Assembly (NCBI RefSeq): GCF_031454135.1
Contig: NZ_JAVDQF010000001.1
Span: 3,224,001-3,288,000 of the forward strand
Length of the DNA stretch: 64,000 nt
Reading direction: 5' to 3'
Source: Arthrobacter russicus
GTDB lineage: Bacteria > Actinomycetota > Actinomycetes > Actinomycetales > Micrococcaceae
Shown: piece by piece, positions 44,401 through 57,966 of the stretch
How positions within the stretch are numbered: position 1 is the stretch's first letter
How the letters are laid out: each line of letters begins with the position of its first letter
The notes under the pieces: generated by a model
Told to the model about the DNA's origin: nothing
Databases searched by the model: none
Seen by the model: the letters and a program-made list of their open reading frames with translations, nothing else
Position numbers and translations under genes: made by a program

Positions 44401-45419
44401 CCTTCCGCGACCGGCAGCCCGGCGGCATCGACGACGGCCAAGTCCCAACCGTCCAGGGGCAAGCCGATGCGCACCGGGTTGCCTTCCGGGCCGCTATGGC
44501 CGCCCATCAAGGCGGCGCAGGCCACCACGGTGGCCTCGGTGGGGCCGTAGGTGTTCCAGACTTCACGGTCTTCCACCGCCAACCGATCGGCCAGCTCGGG
44601 CGGGCAGGCCTCGCCGCCGAAAATCAGCAGCCGGACGTTTTCCAAAGCTTCGGCGGGCCAGAGCGCAGCCAGCGTGGGAACCGTGGAGACCACCGTGATG
44701 CCGTGCGAGATCAACCACGGCCCCAAGTCCATGCCGGTGCGCACCAGGGAACGGGGCGCCGGCACCAGACAGGCGCCGTGCCGCCAGGCGAGCCACATCT
44801 CTTCGCAGGAGGCGTCGAACGCCACGGAAAGGCCGGCCAGCACCCGGTCGTTGCTGCCGATCGGTTCGGCTTGCAGGAAAAGCCGGGCCTCGGCGTCGAC
44901 AAAGGCTGCTGCCGACCGGTGGCTGACCGCGACGCCTTTCGGCGTCCCGGTGGATCCGGACGTGAAGATGATCCAGGAGTCGTCGTCGGGCGAGGGCGTC
45001 CGCGGAGCCGGGAACGGCGTCGGGCGATCCTTGCCGACCACGATTTCGCCGGCGTGCAGCACCCCGGCGACCTTGGCTTCGCTGAACACCAGCTTGGCGC
45101 GTTCGTCCGGATCGTCGGCATCGACTGGGACGTAGGCAGCGCCGATCATCAAGACCGAAAGGATCGCGATGTACAGTTCGGCGGTGCCGGACGGTATCCG
45201 CACGCCGACTTTGTCGCCGGCGCCCAAGCCCGCCAGGTGCAGCGTTTTGGCGTAGCCTTTGACCTCGCGCAGCAACTCGGCGTAGCTCAGCGAGCGCTCG
45301 CCGTCGTCGAGTGCGGAAGCGTCCGGGAAAGCCGCCGCGGTCGAGTTGAGGATGTCGATCAGCGTCCGTTCCGGCGGGGTTGCTGCGGAACCGGGCAGCT
45401 GAGGGGCAAAGACGTTCAT
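41430..45419 (-). CDS. Pls/PosA-type membrane non-ribosomal peptide synthetase
   Basis: 1329 residues. An adenylation domain (about 20-490) has IFTSGSTGTPKGVAVSHRS, YRSGDLVRF, GRADEQVKLGGRRIELGEID and GKVDRNALP. A carrier domain has Ser542 (FFAQGGGSL). Then come about six membrane helices in pairs and three tandem hexapeptide-like modules, each opening LGAKIG (about 725, 972 and 1208). This A-T-(TM-C)x3 order and length match epsilon-poly-lysine synthetase Pls, which joins one amino acid into a homopolymer at the membrane. The amino acid used here is not assigned. It overlaps its neighbours by 4 bases on both sides. Confidence 0.9.
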   Translation of the reverse strand: MNVFAPQLPGSAATPPERTLIDILNSTAAAFPDASALDDGERSLSYAELLREVKGYAKTLHLAGLGAGDKVGVRIPSGTAELYIAILSVLMIGAAYVPVDADDPDERAKLVFSEAKVAGVLHAGEIVVGKDRPTPFPAPRTPSPDDDSWIIFTSGSTGTPKGVAVSHRSAAAFVDAEARLFLQAEPIGSNDRVLAGLSVAFDASCEEMWLAWRHGACLVPAPRSLVRTGMDLGPWLISHGITVVSTVPTLAALWPAEALENVRLLIFGGEACPPELADRLAVEDREVWNTYGPTEATVVACAALMGGHSGPEGNPVRIGLPLDGWDLAVVDAAGLPVAEGEIGELIIGGVGLARYLDPAKDAEKYAPMPAFGWPRAYRSGDLVRFESAGLIFMGRADEQVKLGGRRIELGEIDAALQGLPGVAGAAAAVKTTGAGNQILVGYLVLEPDAASELAEFRRLLGAELPAPLIPMLTVAETLPTKTSGKVDRNALPWPLPSSGSGEEVVDLELEPDAQWILDRWNSVLGGSAVNLDADFFAQGGGSLAAAQLVSALRVRYPTITVANIYAHPRIGALVDLARQSVPDYEHAAPAVVREVRRTARKSQVFQTLMGIPLHILVGMRWLTYLMIFNNLIAVLNGTEGSGAWHIPTVSWWWVLACWAVFVSPWGRMSISVLAARILLRDVEPGVYPRSGRVHLRLWLAEQIADLAQAVSLASAPWVTHYARALGAKIGKDVSLHSVPPVTGFLSLGEGASIEPEVDLSGWWIDGDNVHIGTISVGADATVGARSTLMPGTRIGKGAQIAAGSAVLGKVRAGQQYSGSPAQRVGKARPDWPVAPQRSNRLWLAIYASASTVLAMIPFLAAAVAGYCGLALAAALWDSPTGVDVPAIPSVEHLYWQALISVPLMTLIWFVLLMALVLGTVRLLSLGLRAGFHPVRSRIGWQVWATERVLDLARDLLFPIYASLFTPVWLRLLGAKIGKNVEASTVLLLPSMTTVGDGAFLADDTMVASYELGGGFVHIAPAKIGKRAFLGNSGMTAAGRSVPKNSLVAVLSATPAKAKAGTSWLGSPPVRLRRVAQSSDASRTFEPPRKLKIARALWEVCRFVPAMLTVAIAVSVLAVFSWLAGHTGYFVAALLSGVVVMLAGAVAAGSAVVAKWLLVGRIRVGEHPLWSSFIWRNEVVDTFIELVAAPWFARAASGTPALVWWLRALGAKIGHGAWCESYWLPEADLVTLGESATVNRGCVVQTHLFHDRIMALDTVTLEDGATMGPHGVILPAARIARGGTVGPASLVMRGETVPAGSYWIGNPVSPWKGPAAQRPAAHSTINKPSS

Positions 45420-46378
45420 GGTTTCAGCAGCACCTTGCCGGTAGTTTTCCGTCCCTGCAGATCACGATGGGCTTGCGCAGCATCCGCGAGCGGGTAGCTG
45501 GCACCGATCCGGACTGAAAGCGAGCCATCGGCCACCGCGTCGAAAACCTCCGCGGCGCGCCAGCGGCGCTCCTCGGCGTCGAGCAAATAGGCCGCCATGG
45601 TGGGCCGGGTGAGGAAAAGCGACCCGCCGCGATTGAGCCGTTGGATGTCGAACGGCGGAACCGGCCCGGAAGCGGCTCCGTAGAGCACCAAGGTGCCGCG
45701 GACCTTGAGCGAATCCAGTGAGCCGTCGAAGGTGTCCTTGCCGACGCCGTCGAACACCACATCGACGCCGCGGCCGGCGGTGAGTTCGCGCACGGCCGCC
45801 GCGAATCCCGGATAACGCAGCACGTGGTCGGCGCCCGCTTCGCTGGCCAAAGCGGCCTTTTCATCGGTGGATACCGTGGTGATCACGGTGGCGCCTTTGG
45901 CTTTGAGCATTTGGATGATCAGCAGCCCGACGCCGCCGGCTCCGGCGTGCACCAGAACCGTTTGGCCGGATTGGACCGGGAATGTCGAGTTGACCAGGTA
46001 GTGCGCGGTGATGCCCTGCAGCGGCAGCGCCGCCGCAGTCGCCGCATCGAGGCCGTCCGGCACACGCAAGGCCTTGTTCGCATCGATCAGCGTGAACTCG
46101 GCGTAGGACTGCGAGCCTTCCGCGGATGCCACCCGGTCGCCGACGGCGAATTCGGTGACGCCGGCACCGAGCGCAACCACGGTCCCCGAAGATTCAGCAC
46201 CCGGCGTGAACGGGAGCACCGTGGGATAGATGCCTTCGCGTTGGTAGGTCTCGATGTAGTTGACGCCAACTGCGGCGACCTCGACGAGCAACTGGCCCGG
46301 CCCTGGTCGCGGGGTTTCGACCTCGGCGATTTCCAGAACCTCGGGGCCCCCGTTGGCTGCGGCGACGATGGCTTTCAT
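45416..46378 (-). CDS. NADPH:quinone oxidoreductase (zeta-crystallin/QorA type)
   Basis: 320 residues of the zinc-free MDR family. NYIETYQREGIYP at the substrate side and the nucleotide loop VHAGAGGVGLLIIQMLKAKG near 145 are typical. First gene of the operon with the NRPS and M1 peptidase: its stop overlaps the NRPS start (ATGA). ATG 46378 has GAGGAG upstream. Reduction of quinones or enones is the family reaction; its role for the NRPS is unclear. Confidence 0.88.
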   Translation of the reverse strand: MKAIVAAANGGPEVLEIAEVETPRPGPGQLLVEVAAVGVNYIETYQREGIYPTVLPFTPGAESSGTVVALGAGVTEFAVGDRVASAEGSQSYAEFTLIDANKALRVPDGLDAATAAALPLQGITAHYLVNSTFPVQSGQTVLVHAGAGGVGLLIIQMLKAKGATVITTVSTDEKAALASEAGADHVLRYPGFAAAVRELTAGRGVDVVFDGVGKDTFDGSLDSLKVRGTLVLYGAASGPVPPFDIQRLNRGGSLFLTRPTMAAYLLDAEERRWRAAEVFDAVADGSLSVRIGASYPLADAAQAHRDLQGRKTTGKVLLKP

Positions 46379-46481
46379 GGCGGGACTCCTCTATCGAAGG
46401 TGCTTCGGATCCCATCGTAGGCGTTTCCAGTGACATTCCGGTGAACACTGCCGGAGCCCGGATTTGGCTGGACGCGCCGGG

Positions 46482-46952
46482 TCAGCCGGTTCGGTCCAGA
46501 TGCCTGCGGAACCGTCGTTCGCCGTCGGCCATGACCTTGCCGTGCGCCCAGGCGAATGCCGGAGCGGCAACCGGGGCCAAGGCGTTCATCCAGGCCTTGG
46601 TGGTCGCCACGGTCCAATCGATGCGGAGCACGGTACTCGGCTGCCCGATGCTGCCGGCGGCTTCGAAATCAGCGCGCCCGACGCCGGCCAGATCACCGCT
46701 GCCGGCGACGTCGAGCCGGCGCATCGGGACGACGCCGGTGATTTCCAGCCGCAACCGGAGCCGGTAACCGAGTGGGCTGCGCACCCGGAGTGCAATCTGG
46801 TCGCCGGGTCTGGCCGGGCCGGACCCGGCCGGCTGTTCCGGCTGGAAGGCCGGCCACCAGAGCTGCCAGCTGCGCAATGCCACGAGCTCATGCCAGCAGC
46901 GTTCGGGGCTCGCCGGCAGGGTCCACACGGTGTGGAACGAATACTTATGCAT
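46482..46952 (-). CDS. SRPBCC-family protein (polyketide cyclase/START-like)
   Basis: 156 residues. The opening HTVWTLPASPERCWHELVAL followed by WWPAF is the SRPBCC start helix and strand, with a lipid-binding beta-grip implied. No catalytic residues are recognisable. It starts 42 bases from argC in the opposite direction, so its promoter overlaps the arginine control region. Confidence 0.75.
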   Translation of the reverse strand: MHKYSFHTVWTLPASPERCWHELVALRSWQLWWPAFQPEQPAGSGPARPGDQIALRVRSPLGYRLRLRLEITGVVPMRRLDVAGSGDLAGVGRADFEAAGSIGQPSTVLRIDWTVATTKAWMNALAPVAAPAFAWAHGKVMADGERRFRRHLDRTG

Positions 46953-46987
46953 AAATATTTACACCTATGTATATTTGCAGCTAAGCT
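46946..46987 (+). promoter_or_regulatory. argC promoter with ARG-box-like operators
   Basis: TTTACA (46958-46963), an 18-base spacer and TAAGCT (46982-46987), which is 6 bases before the argC ATG. An ARG-box-like TGCATAAATATTTA (46948-46961) overlaps the -35, and a weaker AT-rich site (about 46966-46979) lies before the -10. ArgR bound here would block polymerase. Confidence 0.6.
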
Positions 46988-46993
46988 AGGGCC

Positions 46994-48052
46994 ATGACGA
47001 TTTCAGTTGCCGTCTCCGGTGCGAGCGGCTACGCCGGCGGCGAGGTGTTGCGGCTGCTGGCGAACCACCCCGAAGTTCAGATCGGTGCAATCACCGCGAA
47101 CCGCAATGCCGGTTCCAGACTAGGCGAGTTGCAACCGCATTTGTACCGGTTGGCGGACCGGCTGCTCGAAGAGACGTCGGTGGAGAACCTGGCCGGCCAC
47201 GACGTGGTCTTCCTGGCCTTGCCGCACGGGGCCTCCGCGGAAATTGCGGCGCAGTTGCCCGCCGAAACCTTGGTGATCGACGCCGGTGCGGACCACCGGC
47301 TGGACGACCCGGCGGCCTGGCAGGAGTTCTACCAGTCGGCGCACGCCGGATCCTGGCCTTACGGCCTGCCGGAACTTCCGCTGGGTGACGGGAGCCGGCA
47401 GCGCGCGAAGCTCGTCGGGAGCAAACGGATCGCGGTGCCCGGTTGCTACCCGACCAGTGCATTGCTGGCGCTGGCCCCGGGGTTCGCCGCCGGGGCATTG
47501 TTGCCCGAGGACGTGGTGATCATCTCCGCCTCCGGAACCTCCGGCGCCGGAAAAGCCGCGAAGCCGCATTTGCTCGGTTCCGAAGTGATTGGCTCGATGA
47601 GCCCATACGGCGTGGGCGGCGGGCACCGGCACACGCCGGAGATCGAACAGGGCCTGAGCCTGGCTGCGGGCGAGCCGGTCACGGTCTCCTTCACACCGAC
47701 GCTGGCCCCGATGAGCCGCGGCATCCTGACCACCGCGACCGCGAAGCTCGCCCCGCAGCTGGTGAAAACCGCTTCGGCGGAGGAGATCCGGCAGATCTGG
47801 GTCGACGCCTATGAGCATGAAGAGTTCGTCCGGGTGCTCCCGCCCAGGCAATGGCCCAGCACCAAGTCCGTGCTCGGCTCGAATTATGCCGCGCTCCAAG
47901 TCGCTTTCGACGCCCGGACCGGCCGGGTGGTGGTCTGCTCGGTGATCGACAACCTGACCAAAGGCACCGCGGGCGGTGCCGTGCAGTCGATGAACATCGC
48001 CCTGGGCCTGACCGAAAGCCTGGGCTTGGCACAACAAGGAGTGGCACCGTGA
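46994..48052 (+). CDS. argC: N-acetyl-gamma-glutamyl-phosphate reductase
   Basis: 352 residues. The NADP loop [15 protein letters not shown] is at 9-23, and the active-site Cys151 is in [22 protein letters not shown] and [12 protein letters not shown] follow as in the family. It reduces N-acetylglutamyl phosphate to the semialdehyde. It opens the arginine operon with a leaderless start, and its stop overlaps argJ by 4 bases (GTGA). Confidence 0.97.
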   Translation: MTISVAVSGASGYAGGEVLRLLANHPEVQIGAITANRNAGSRLGELQPHLYRLADRLLEETSVENLAGHDVVFLALPHGASAEIAAQLPAETLVIDAGADHRLDDPAAWQEFYQSAHAGSWPYGLPELPLGDGSRQRAKLVGSKRIAVPGCYPTSALLALAPGFAAGALLPEDVVIISASGTSGAGKAAKPHLLGSEVIGSMSPYGVGGGHRHTPEIEQGLSLAAGEPVTVSFTPTLAPMSRGILTTATAKLAPQLVKTASAEEIRQIWVDAYEHEEFVRVLPPRQWPSTKSVLGSNYAALQVAFDARTGRVVVCSVIDNLTKGTAGGAVQSMNIALGLTESLGLAQQGVAP

Positions 48053-49212
48053 GCGTTACCTCGCCGAAAGGCTTCCGGGCCGCCGGAGTCGCCGCCGGGT
48101 TGAAAAGCACCGGAAAGCCGGACGTCGCTTTGGTGGTGAATGACGGGCCGTTGAAAAACGCGGCAGCGGTCTTCACCAGCAACCGGGTCGCCGCGGCGCC
48201 GGTCTACTGGTCGAGGCAGGTGGTCGGCGACGGCCGAGCGGACGCCGTGGTGCTCAACTCCGGCGGAGCAAATGCCTGCACCGGGGCGCTGGGTTTCCAG
48301 AATACCCACGCCACCGCGGAACTGGCCGCGGGATTGTTGGGGGTTTCCGCGGCCGACGTGCTGGTCTGCTCCACCGGGTTGATCGGCGAGCAACTGCCGA
48401 TGGACAAGCTCCTGCCCGGGCTCGAAGCGGCCTTCGGCCGGTTGGCGGCCGACGGCGGTCCAGAGGCGGCCCAAGCCATCATGACCACCGACACGGTGTG
48501 CAAAGAAGTGGCCCATCGGTCCGAGGCCGGTTGGCATGTGGGCGGCATGGCCAAAGGCGCCGGCATGCTGGCCCCGGCGCTGGCCACGATGCTCGTGGTG
48601 CTGACCACAGATGCCGAACTGACCGCCGCCGAGCTCGACGCCGCGTTGCGCGAAGCCTGCCGGCTCAGCTTCGACCGGGCCGATTCGGACGGCTGCATGT
48701 CGACCAACGACACGGTGATCCTGCTCGCCTCCGGGGCCAGCGGGGTGCGCCCGGATCCGGCGGACTTCCAAACCCAATTGACCAGCGCCTGCCAATCGTT
48801 GGCGCAAGCACTGATCCGGGATGCCGAAGGCGCCAGCCATGACATCGCGATCCGCGTTTTCAACGCGGCTTCCGAAACCGAGGCGGTAGCGGTCGCCAAG
48901 GCGGTGGCCCGGTCGAATCTGTTCAAGACCGCGATTTTCGGCAATGATCCGAACTGGGGCCGGGTGCTTTCCGCGGTCGGCACGGTGCCGGAAAGCCAGG
49001 CGGCTTTCCACCCGGACCGGCTCAACGTTTCGATCAACGGGGTGCAGATCTGCCGGAACGGCGGAATCGGCGATTCCCGGGACCTGGTCGACCTGAGTCC
49101 GCGCGAGGTGGCCGTGGACATCGATCTGAACGCCGGAAGCGCCGAGGCCACGATCTGGACCAATGACCTCACCCATGACTACGTCCACGAGAACAGCGCC
49201 TATTCATCATGA
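48049..49212 (+). CDS. argJ: Glutamate N-acetyltransferase ArgJ (self-cleaving)
   Basis: 387 residues. GTG 48049 overlaps arg[15 protein letters not shown] contains the autoproteolysis point Ala179-Thr180, where the new N-terminal Thr becomes the nucleophile. FNDGNWGR-like [10 protein letters not shown] lies near 300. It recycles acetyl from N-acetylornithine to glutamate; whether it also uses acetyl-CoA cannot be told. It overlaps argB. Confidence 0.96.
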   Translation: MSVTSPKGFRAAGVAAGLKSTGKPDVALVVNDGPLKNAAAVFTSNRVAAAPVYWSRQVVGDGRADAVVLNSGGANACTGALGFQNTHATAELAAGLLGVSAADVLVCSTGLIGEQLPMDKLLPGLEAAFGRLAADGGPEAAQAIMTTDTVCKEVAHRSEAGWHVGGMAKGAGMLAPALATMLVVLTTDAELTAAELDAALREACRLSFDRADSDGCMSTNDTVILLASGASGVRPDPADFQTQLTSACQSLAQALIRDAEGASHDIAIRVFNAASETEAVAVAKAVARSNLFKTAIFGNDPNWGRVLSAVGTVPESQAAFHPDRLNVSINGVQICRNGGIGDSRDLVDLSPREVAVDIDLNAGSAEATIWTNDLTHDYVHENSAYSS

Positions 49213-50134
49213 GCGATCAGCATTCGAAACAACAGGAACAAGCCCGGGACAAAGCCGGGATCCTGATCGAGGCGCTGCCCTGGATCCAACGTTTCGCCGG
49301 AACCGTGGTGGTGGTCAAGTACGGCGGCAATGCCATGCTCTCCGAGGAACTGCAGCGGGCTTTCGCCGAGGATATGGTGTTTTTGCACCATGTCGGAATC
49401 CGTCCGGTAGTGGTGCACGGCGGCGGCCCGCAGATCAACGCGATGCTCGGCAAACTCGGCATCGAGTCCGAGTTCAAGGGCGGGCTGCGAGTGACCACCC
49501 CGGAGGCGATGGAGGTGGTCCGGATGGTGCTCACCGGGCAGGTGGGCCGCGAGCTGGTCGGCCTGATCAACGCCCACGGCCCGTACGCCGTCGGGCTTTC
49601 CGGTGAAGACGGGGCATTGCTGCAAGCGGTGCGCACCGGCACCGTGGTGGACGGGCAGCCAGTCGACTTGGGCCAGGTCGGCGAAGTGGTGGGGGTCAAT
49701 CCGGGGTCGATCCTGGATCTGCTCGACGCCGGCCGGATCCCGGTGATCTCCACGATCGCGCCGGAGATCGGCGTTGCCTCCAGCGTGCTCAACGTCAATG
49801 CCGATACCGCAGCGGCCGAACTCGCGGTGGCACTGCAGGCCTCCCGACTGGTGATCCTGACCGACGTCGAGGGCCTGTACCGGAACTGGCCGGACAAGGA
49901 TTCCCTGATCAGCGCGCTCAGCGCGGCCGAGCTCCGCGAGCTGCTGCCGGGTTTGGCCTCCGGGATGATCCCCAAGATGCAGGCCTGCCTCAAAGCGGTC
50001 GAAGGCGGGGTGCAGAGCGCTTCGGTGGTCGACGGGCGGAGCCCGCACTCGATGTTGTTGGAAATATTCACTGCGGCCGGGAACGGCACGCAGATCTTTG
50101 CAGCGGAGCAGGACCCGCTGCCGGAAAGGCAAGC

Positions 50135-50138
<4 letters not shown>
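49209..50138 (+). CDS. argB: Acetylglutamate kinase
   Basis: 309 residues of the amino-acid kinase fold. [10 protein letters not shown] at the N-terminus, [13 protein letters not shown], and [15 protein letters not shown] for nucleotide binding are present. It phosphorylates N-acetylglutamate and is usually the arginine-inhibited step; the N-terminal helix of about 20 residues before KYGG fits the allosteric form. Four-base overlaps with argJ and argD. Confidence 0.97.
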
Positions 50139-52919
<2,781 letters not shown>

Positions 52920-52970
52920 CCCGGTCCCAGCCCGCCATGCAGTCCAAACCAAAACATCTAAGGAGTTTCC

Positions 52971-55645
<2,675 letters not shown>

Positions 55646-55651
55646 TTTCTG

Positions 55652-55716
55652 CCGCTGAGCGTCGAGATATGGCGACTAAGATGCCTCGAAAACCACCATA
55701 TCTCCACGCTCAGCGG
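55652..55716 (+). terminator. 21-bp near-perfect inverted repeat ending the arg operon
   Basis: Arms at 55652-55672 and 55696-55716 (starting CCGCTGAGCGT, ending ACGCTCAGCGG) differ at one position and enclose a 23-base loop. No U-run. It lies 6 bases after the argH stop. Confidence 0.7.
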
Positions 55717-55733
55717 AATGGCTCGGAATCCGA

Positions 55734-55739
55734 TACCTT
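55734..55739 (+). promoter_or_regulatory. -10 element for leaderless MDMPI-like gene
   Basis: TACCTT, 6 bases before ATG 55746, with no ribosome site. It lies immediately after the arg terminator. Confidence 0.5.
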
Positions 55740-55745
55740 TGTCAC

Positions 55746-56498
55746 ATGACACTCAGCGAGGGAGCTGCGCTCCTGCCCGCCATCGCGGAAATGCAGCAAG
55801 CGGCGTGCCAGTTCCGGCAATGGCTGGCAGACCACGGCGACGACGACATCCGGGAGCCCTCGGCACTGCCGGGTTGGAGCCGGGCGCAGTTGTTCGCGCA
55901 TTTGCGCGGGGTCGGCCTGGGCCTGGCCCGGCAGCTCGAGTACGCGAAGCGGCAGGAAATCGTCGAGATGTACGACGGCGGCATGGATGGCCGGAATGCG
56001 GACATCGCCAAGCACGCCGCGCTGGAGCAGCCGGAATTGCTCGCCGAATTGGAATCGGCGCTCGGCCGGCTTTCCGCCGCGCTGGATGCGCTCGATGATG
56101 CGGATCTGACCACGAAGACCGCTTACCGGGACGGCAACGTCACCGACGTGGTCAACGCCGGCTGGCGGGAATTGGTCATCCACCACGCGGATCTGCGGAT
56201 CGGCGCGAGCAGCCAGGATTGGAGTCCGGCATTTTGCCGGCACCTTTTCAGTTTCCTGGAGGCGCGGGTTCCGGAAAAGACCCGGTTGGTGCTGCAACCG
56301 CTCGGCGCCCAGCCGGTGACTTTGAGCAATGGCAACACTTCCGGCAAAAGCTACGTGATCACCGGCCAGCTCAACGACATCGCCGCCTGGTTGGCCGGCC
56401 GGGAACCGATCGGCCAGGTCGATGCGTTCGCCGCGGCGGACGCGATCGAGCTTCCGGAATTGCTCGCTTGGCCGTCCGGAGTCCCGGCCAAGCAGTGA
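55746..56498 (+). CDS. DinB/MDMPI-type protein (mycothiol-dependent maleylpyruvate isomerase family)
   Basis: 250 residues. A four-helix DinB-like N-domain has LPGWSRAQLFAHLRGVG and a second metal motif WRELVIHHADL near 140, giving the three-histidine metal site of the family. The C-terminal domain covers about 165-250. Members use mycothiol or act as S-transferases. The specific substrate is unknown. Confidence 0.82.
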   Translation: MTLSEGAALLPAIAEMQQAACQFRQWLADHGDDDIREPSALPGWSRAQLFAHLRGVGLGLARQLEYAKRQEIVEMYDGGMDGRNADIAKHAALEQPELLAELESALGRLSAALDALDDADLTTKTAYRDGNVTDVVNAGWRELVIHHADLRIGASSQDWSPAFCRHLFSFLEARVPEKTRLVLQPLGAQPVTLSNGNTSGKSYVITGQLNDIAAWLAGREPIGQVDAFAAADAIELPELLAWPSGVPAKQ

Positions 56499-56527
56499 TC
56501 GGGATGCTGTCTTGCATTCAATAAATA

Positions 56528-56549
56528 TTTAGATATCATGATATTTAAA
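56528..56549. promoter_or_regulatory. AT-rich 22-bp palindrome upstream of the exchanger gene
   Basis: TTTAGATATCATGATATTTAAA-type sequence, symmetric at 20 of 22 positions, in a strikingly A/T-rich 50-base gap that ends 22 bases before the next start. A candidate operator for an unknown dimeric regulator. Confidence 0.5.
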
Positions 56550-56570
56550 TAAATAACTGATTGGAGCAGC

Positions 56571-57887
56571 ATGAAGATCTCCGCGCGATTGGCCCGACGC
56601 TTGATCGTGGCTCTGTGCATCGTCGCAGTCTTGATAACGCCAGGACTGATCCTGAAGTTTTCCGGTGCCGAGATCGCGCCGCTGGCATCGCTGCTGATTT
56701 ACGGCATCGCCGTGATCGCGGCCTCGTTCGCTTTGGCCTGGACCGGAGAAGCCGCGGAGAAGGACATTTCCGGCGGGCTCATGGTGGGCTTGCTGGCGAT
56801 CACCGCAATCCTGCCGGAATACGCGGTCGATCTGTATTTCGCGTTCAGCGCCGGTTCGGATCCCTCACTGACCCAATACGCGGCCGCGAATATGACCGGC
56901 GCCAACCGGCTCCTGCTCGGCGTGGCCTGGCCGCTCATGGTGCTGGTGGCCTGGCTGGTCTACCGTTCGGTGAAGCGGAAGCAGGCTGCGGTGGATCCGG
57001 ACATCGAGACCAAACCGTTCGCCGTCGTGGTCCGGCGCGGCTACCGTCTGGAGCTCGGGCTGCTGATCATCGCCACGGTCTTGGCGTTGCTGATTCCGCT
57101 GACCGGGCAGATCAACATCCTGCTCGGCGTCGCGATGCTGGGGCTGTTCGTCTTCTACCTCTACCGGGCGTCCAAATCGGAAACCGAAGAGCCGGAATTG
57201 ATGGGCGTCTCGGAAAGCATCGGTGCGCTGAGCACGGTGCCGCGCCGGATCATGCTCGTGGTGCTCTTCGTCGGCACCGCGGCCGTGATCCTGATGTTGG
57301 CCGAGCCGTTTGCGCAAAGCCTCATCGCCGCGGGCCGGCAACTCGGGATCAGTGACTTCCTCCTGGTCCAGTGGCTCGCGCCGTTGGCCTCGGAAGCGCC
57401 GGAATTCGTCATTGCGATCCTGTTCGCGATGCGCGGCAAAGCCGGCATGGCACTGGGTCTGCTGATCGCCAGCAAGGTCAACCAGTGGACCGCGCTGGTC
57501 GGCTCGCTCCCGGTCGCCTACATGGTCGGTGGCGGCGGCTGGACGATGCCGATGGACCCCCGCCAAGTGGAGGAGTTCACGTTGACTGCGGCCCAAACCC
57601 TGTTGGGCATTTCGATCCTGCTCTGCATGAAATTCTCCGGCCGTTGGGCCACCGTGCTGTTCCTGCTTTTCACCACGACCTTCATCTTCACCAGCACCGA
57701 AGCGCGCTACCTGGTGGCTGCCGGGTACACGGTACTGGCTGTGGTCCTGTTGGTGGCGCACCGCCGGGCAATTTGGCCCACGGTCAAAATGGCGGTGACC
57801 GGCAAGGACAGCGACGACGGATTCCCGGTGCACCTGCCGGGCAAGGAACACCGGCGGGGCATGTCCCGCCCGGTAAGCCGGATGTAA
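56571..57887 (+). CDS. CaCA-type sodium/calcium (or proton) exchanger
   Basis: 438 residues with about ten membrane helices in two inverted halves. The alpha repeats are ITAILPEYAVDLYFAFSAG (about 80-98) and PLASEAPEFVIAILFA (about 272-287), each with the ion-binding Pro-Glu. A hydrophilic loop sits between the halves, and the C-terminal tail is basic. Ca2+ or Na+/H+ exchange is expected. TTGGAGC precedes ATG 56571. Confidence 0.85.
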   Translation: MKISARLARRLIVALCIVAVLITPGLILKFSGAEIAPLASLLIYGIAVIAASFALAWTGEAAEKDISGGLMVGLLAITAILPEYAVDLYFAFSAGSDPSLTQYAAANMTGANRLLLGVAWPLMVLVAWLVYRSVKRKQAAVDPDIETKPFAVVVRRGYRLELGLLIIATVLALLIPLTGQINILLGVAMLGLFVFYLYRASKSETEEPELMGVSESIGALSTVPRRIMLVVLFVGTAAVILMLAEPFAQSLIAAGRQLGISDFLLVQWLAPLASEAPEFVIAILFAMRGKAGMALGLLIASKVNQWTALVGSLPVAYMVGGGGWTMPMDPRQVEEFTLTAAQTLLGISILLCMKFSGRWATVLFLLFTTTFIFTSTEARYLVAAGYTVLAVVLLVAHRRAIWPTVKMAVTGKDSDDGFPVHLPGKEHRRGMSRPVSRM

Positions 57888-57940
57888 GCAGTCGGTAAGG
57901 GCTCTTTGGCAGGATGGTCTTCGAACGCAATAGCGAATCC

Positions 57941-57960
57941 TAGAATCATTCGAAAAGGAG
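57941..57960 (+). promoter_or_regulatory. -10 and ribosome site of the ABC exporter operon
   Basis: TAGAAT (57941-57946) and AAGGAG (57955-57960) precede ATG 57967. CGAAT/ATTCG half-sites flank the -10 symmetrically. No clear -35. Confidence 0.5.
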
Positions 57961-57966
57961 CCCTCC

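Noticed and set aside
43338-45497. 719-codon open frame opposite the adenylation domain
   Set aside because: Shadow of the NRPS; composition dominated by Arg, Gly, His and Asp.
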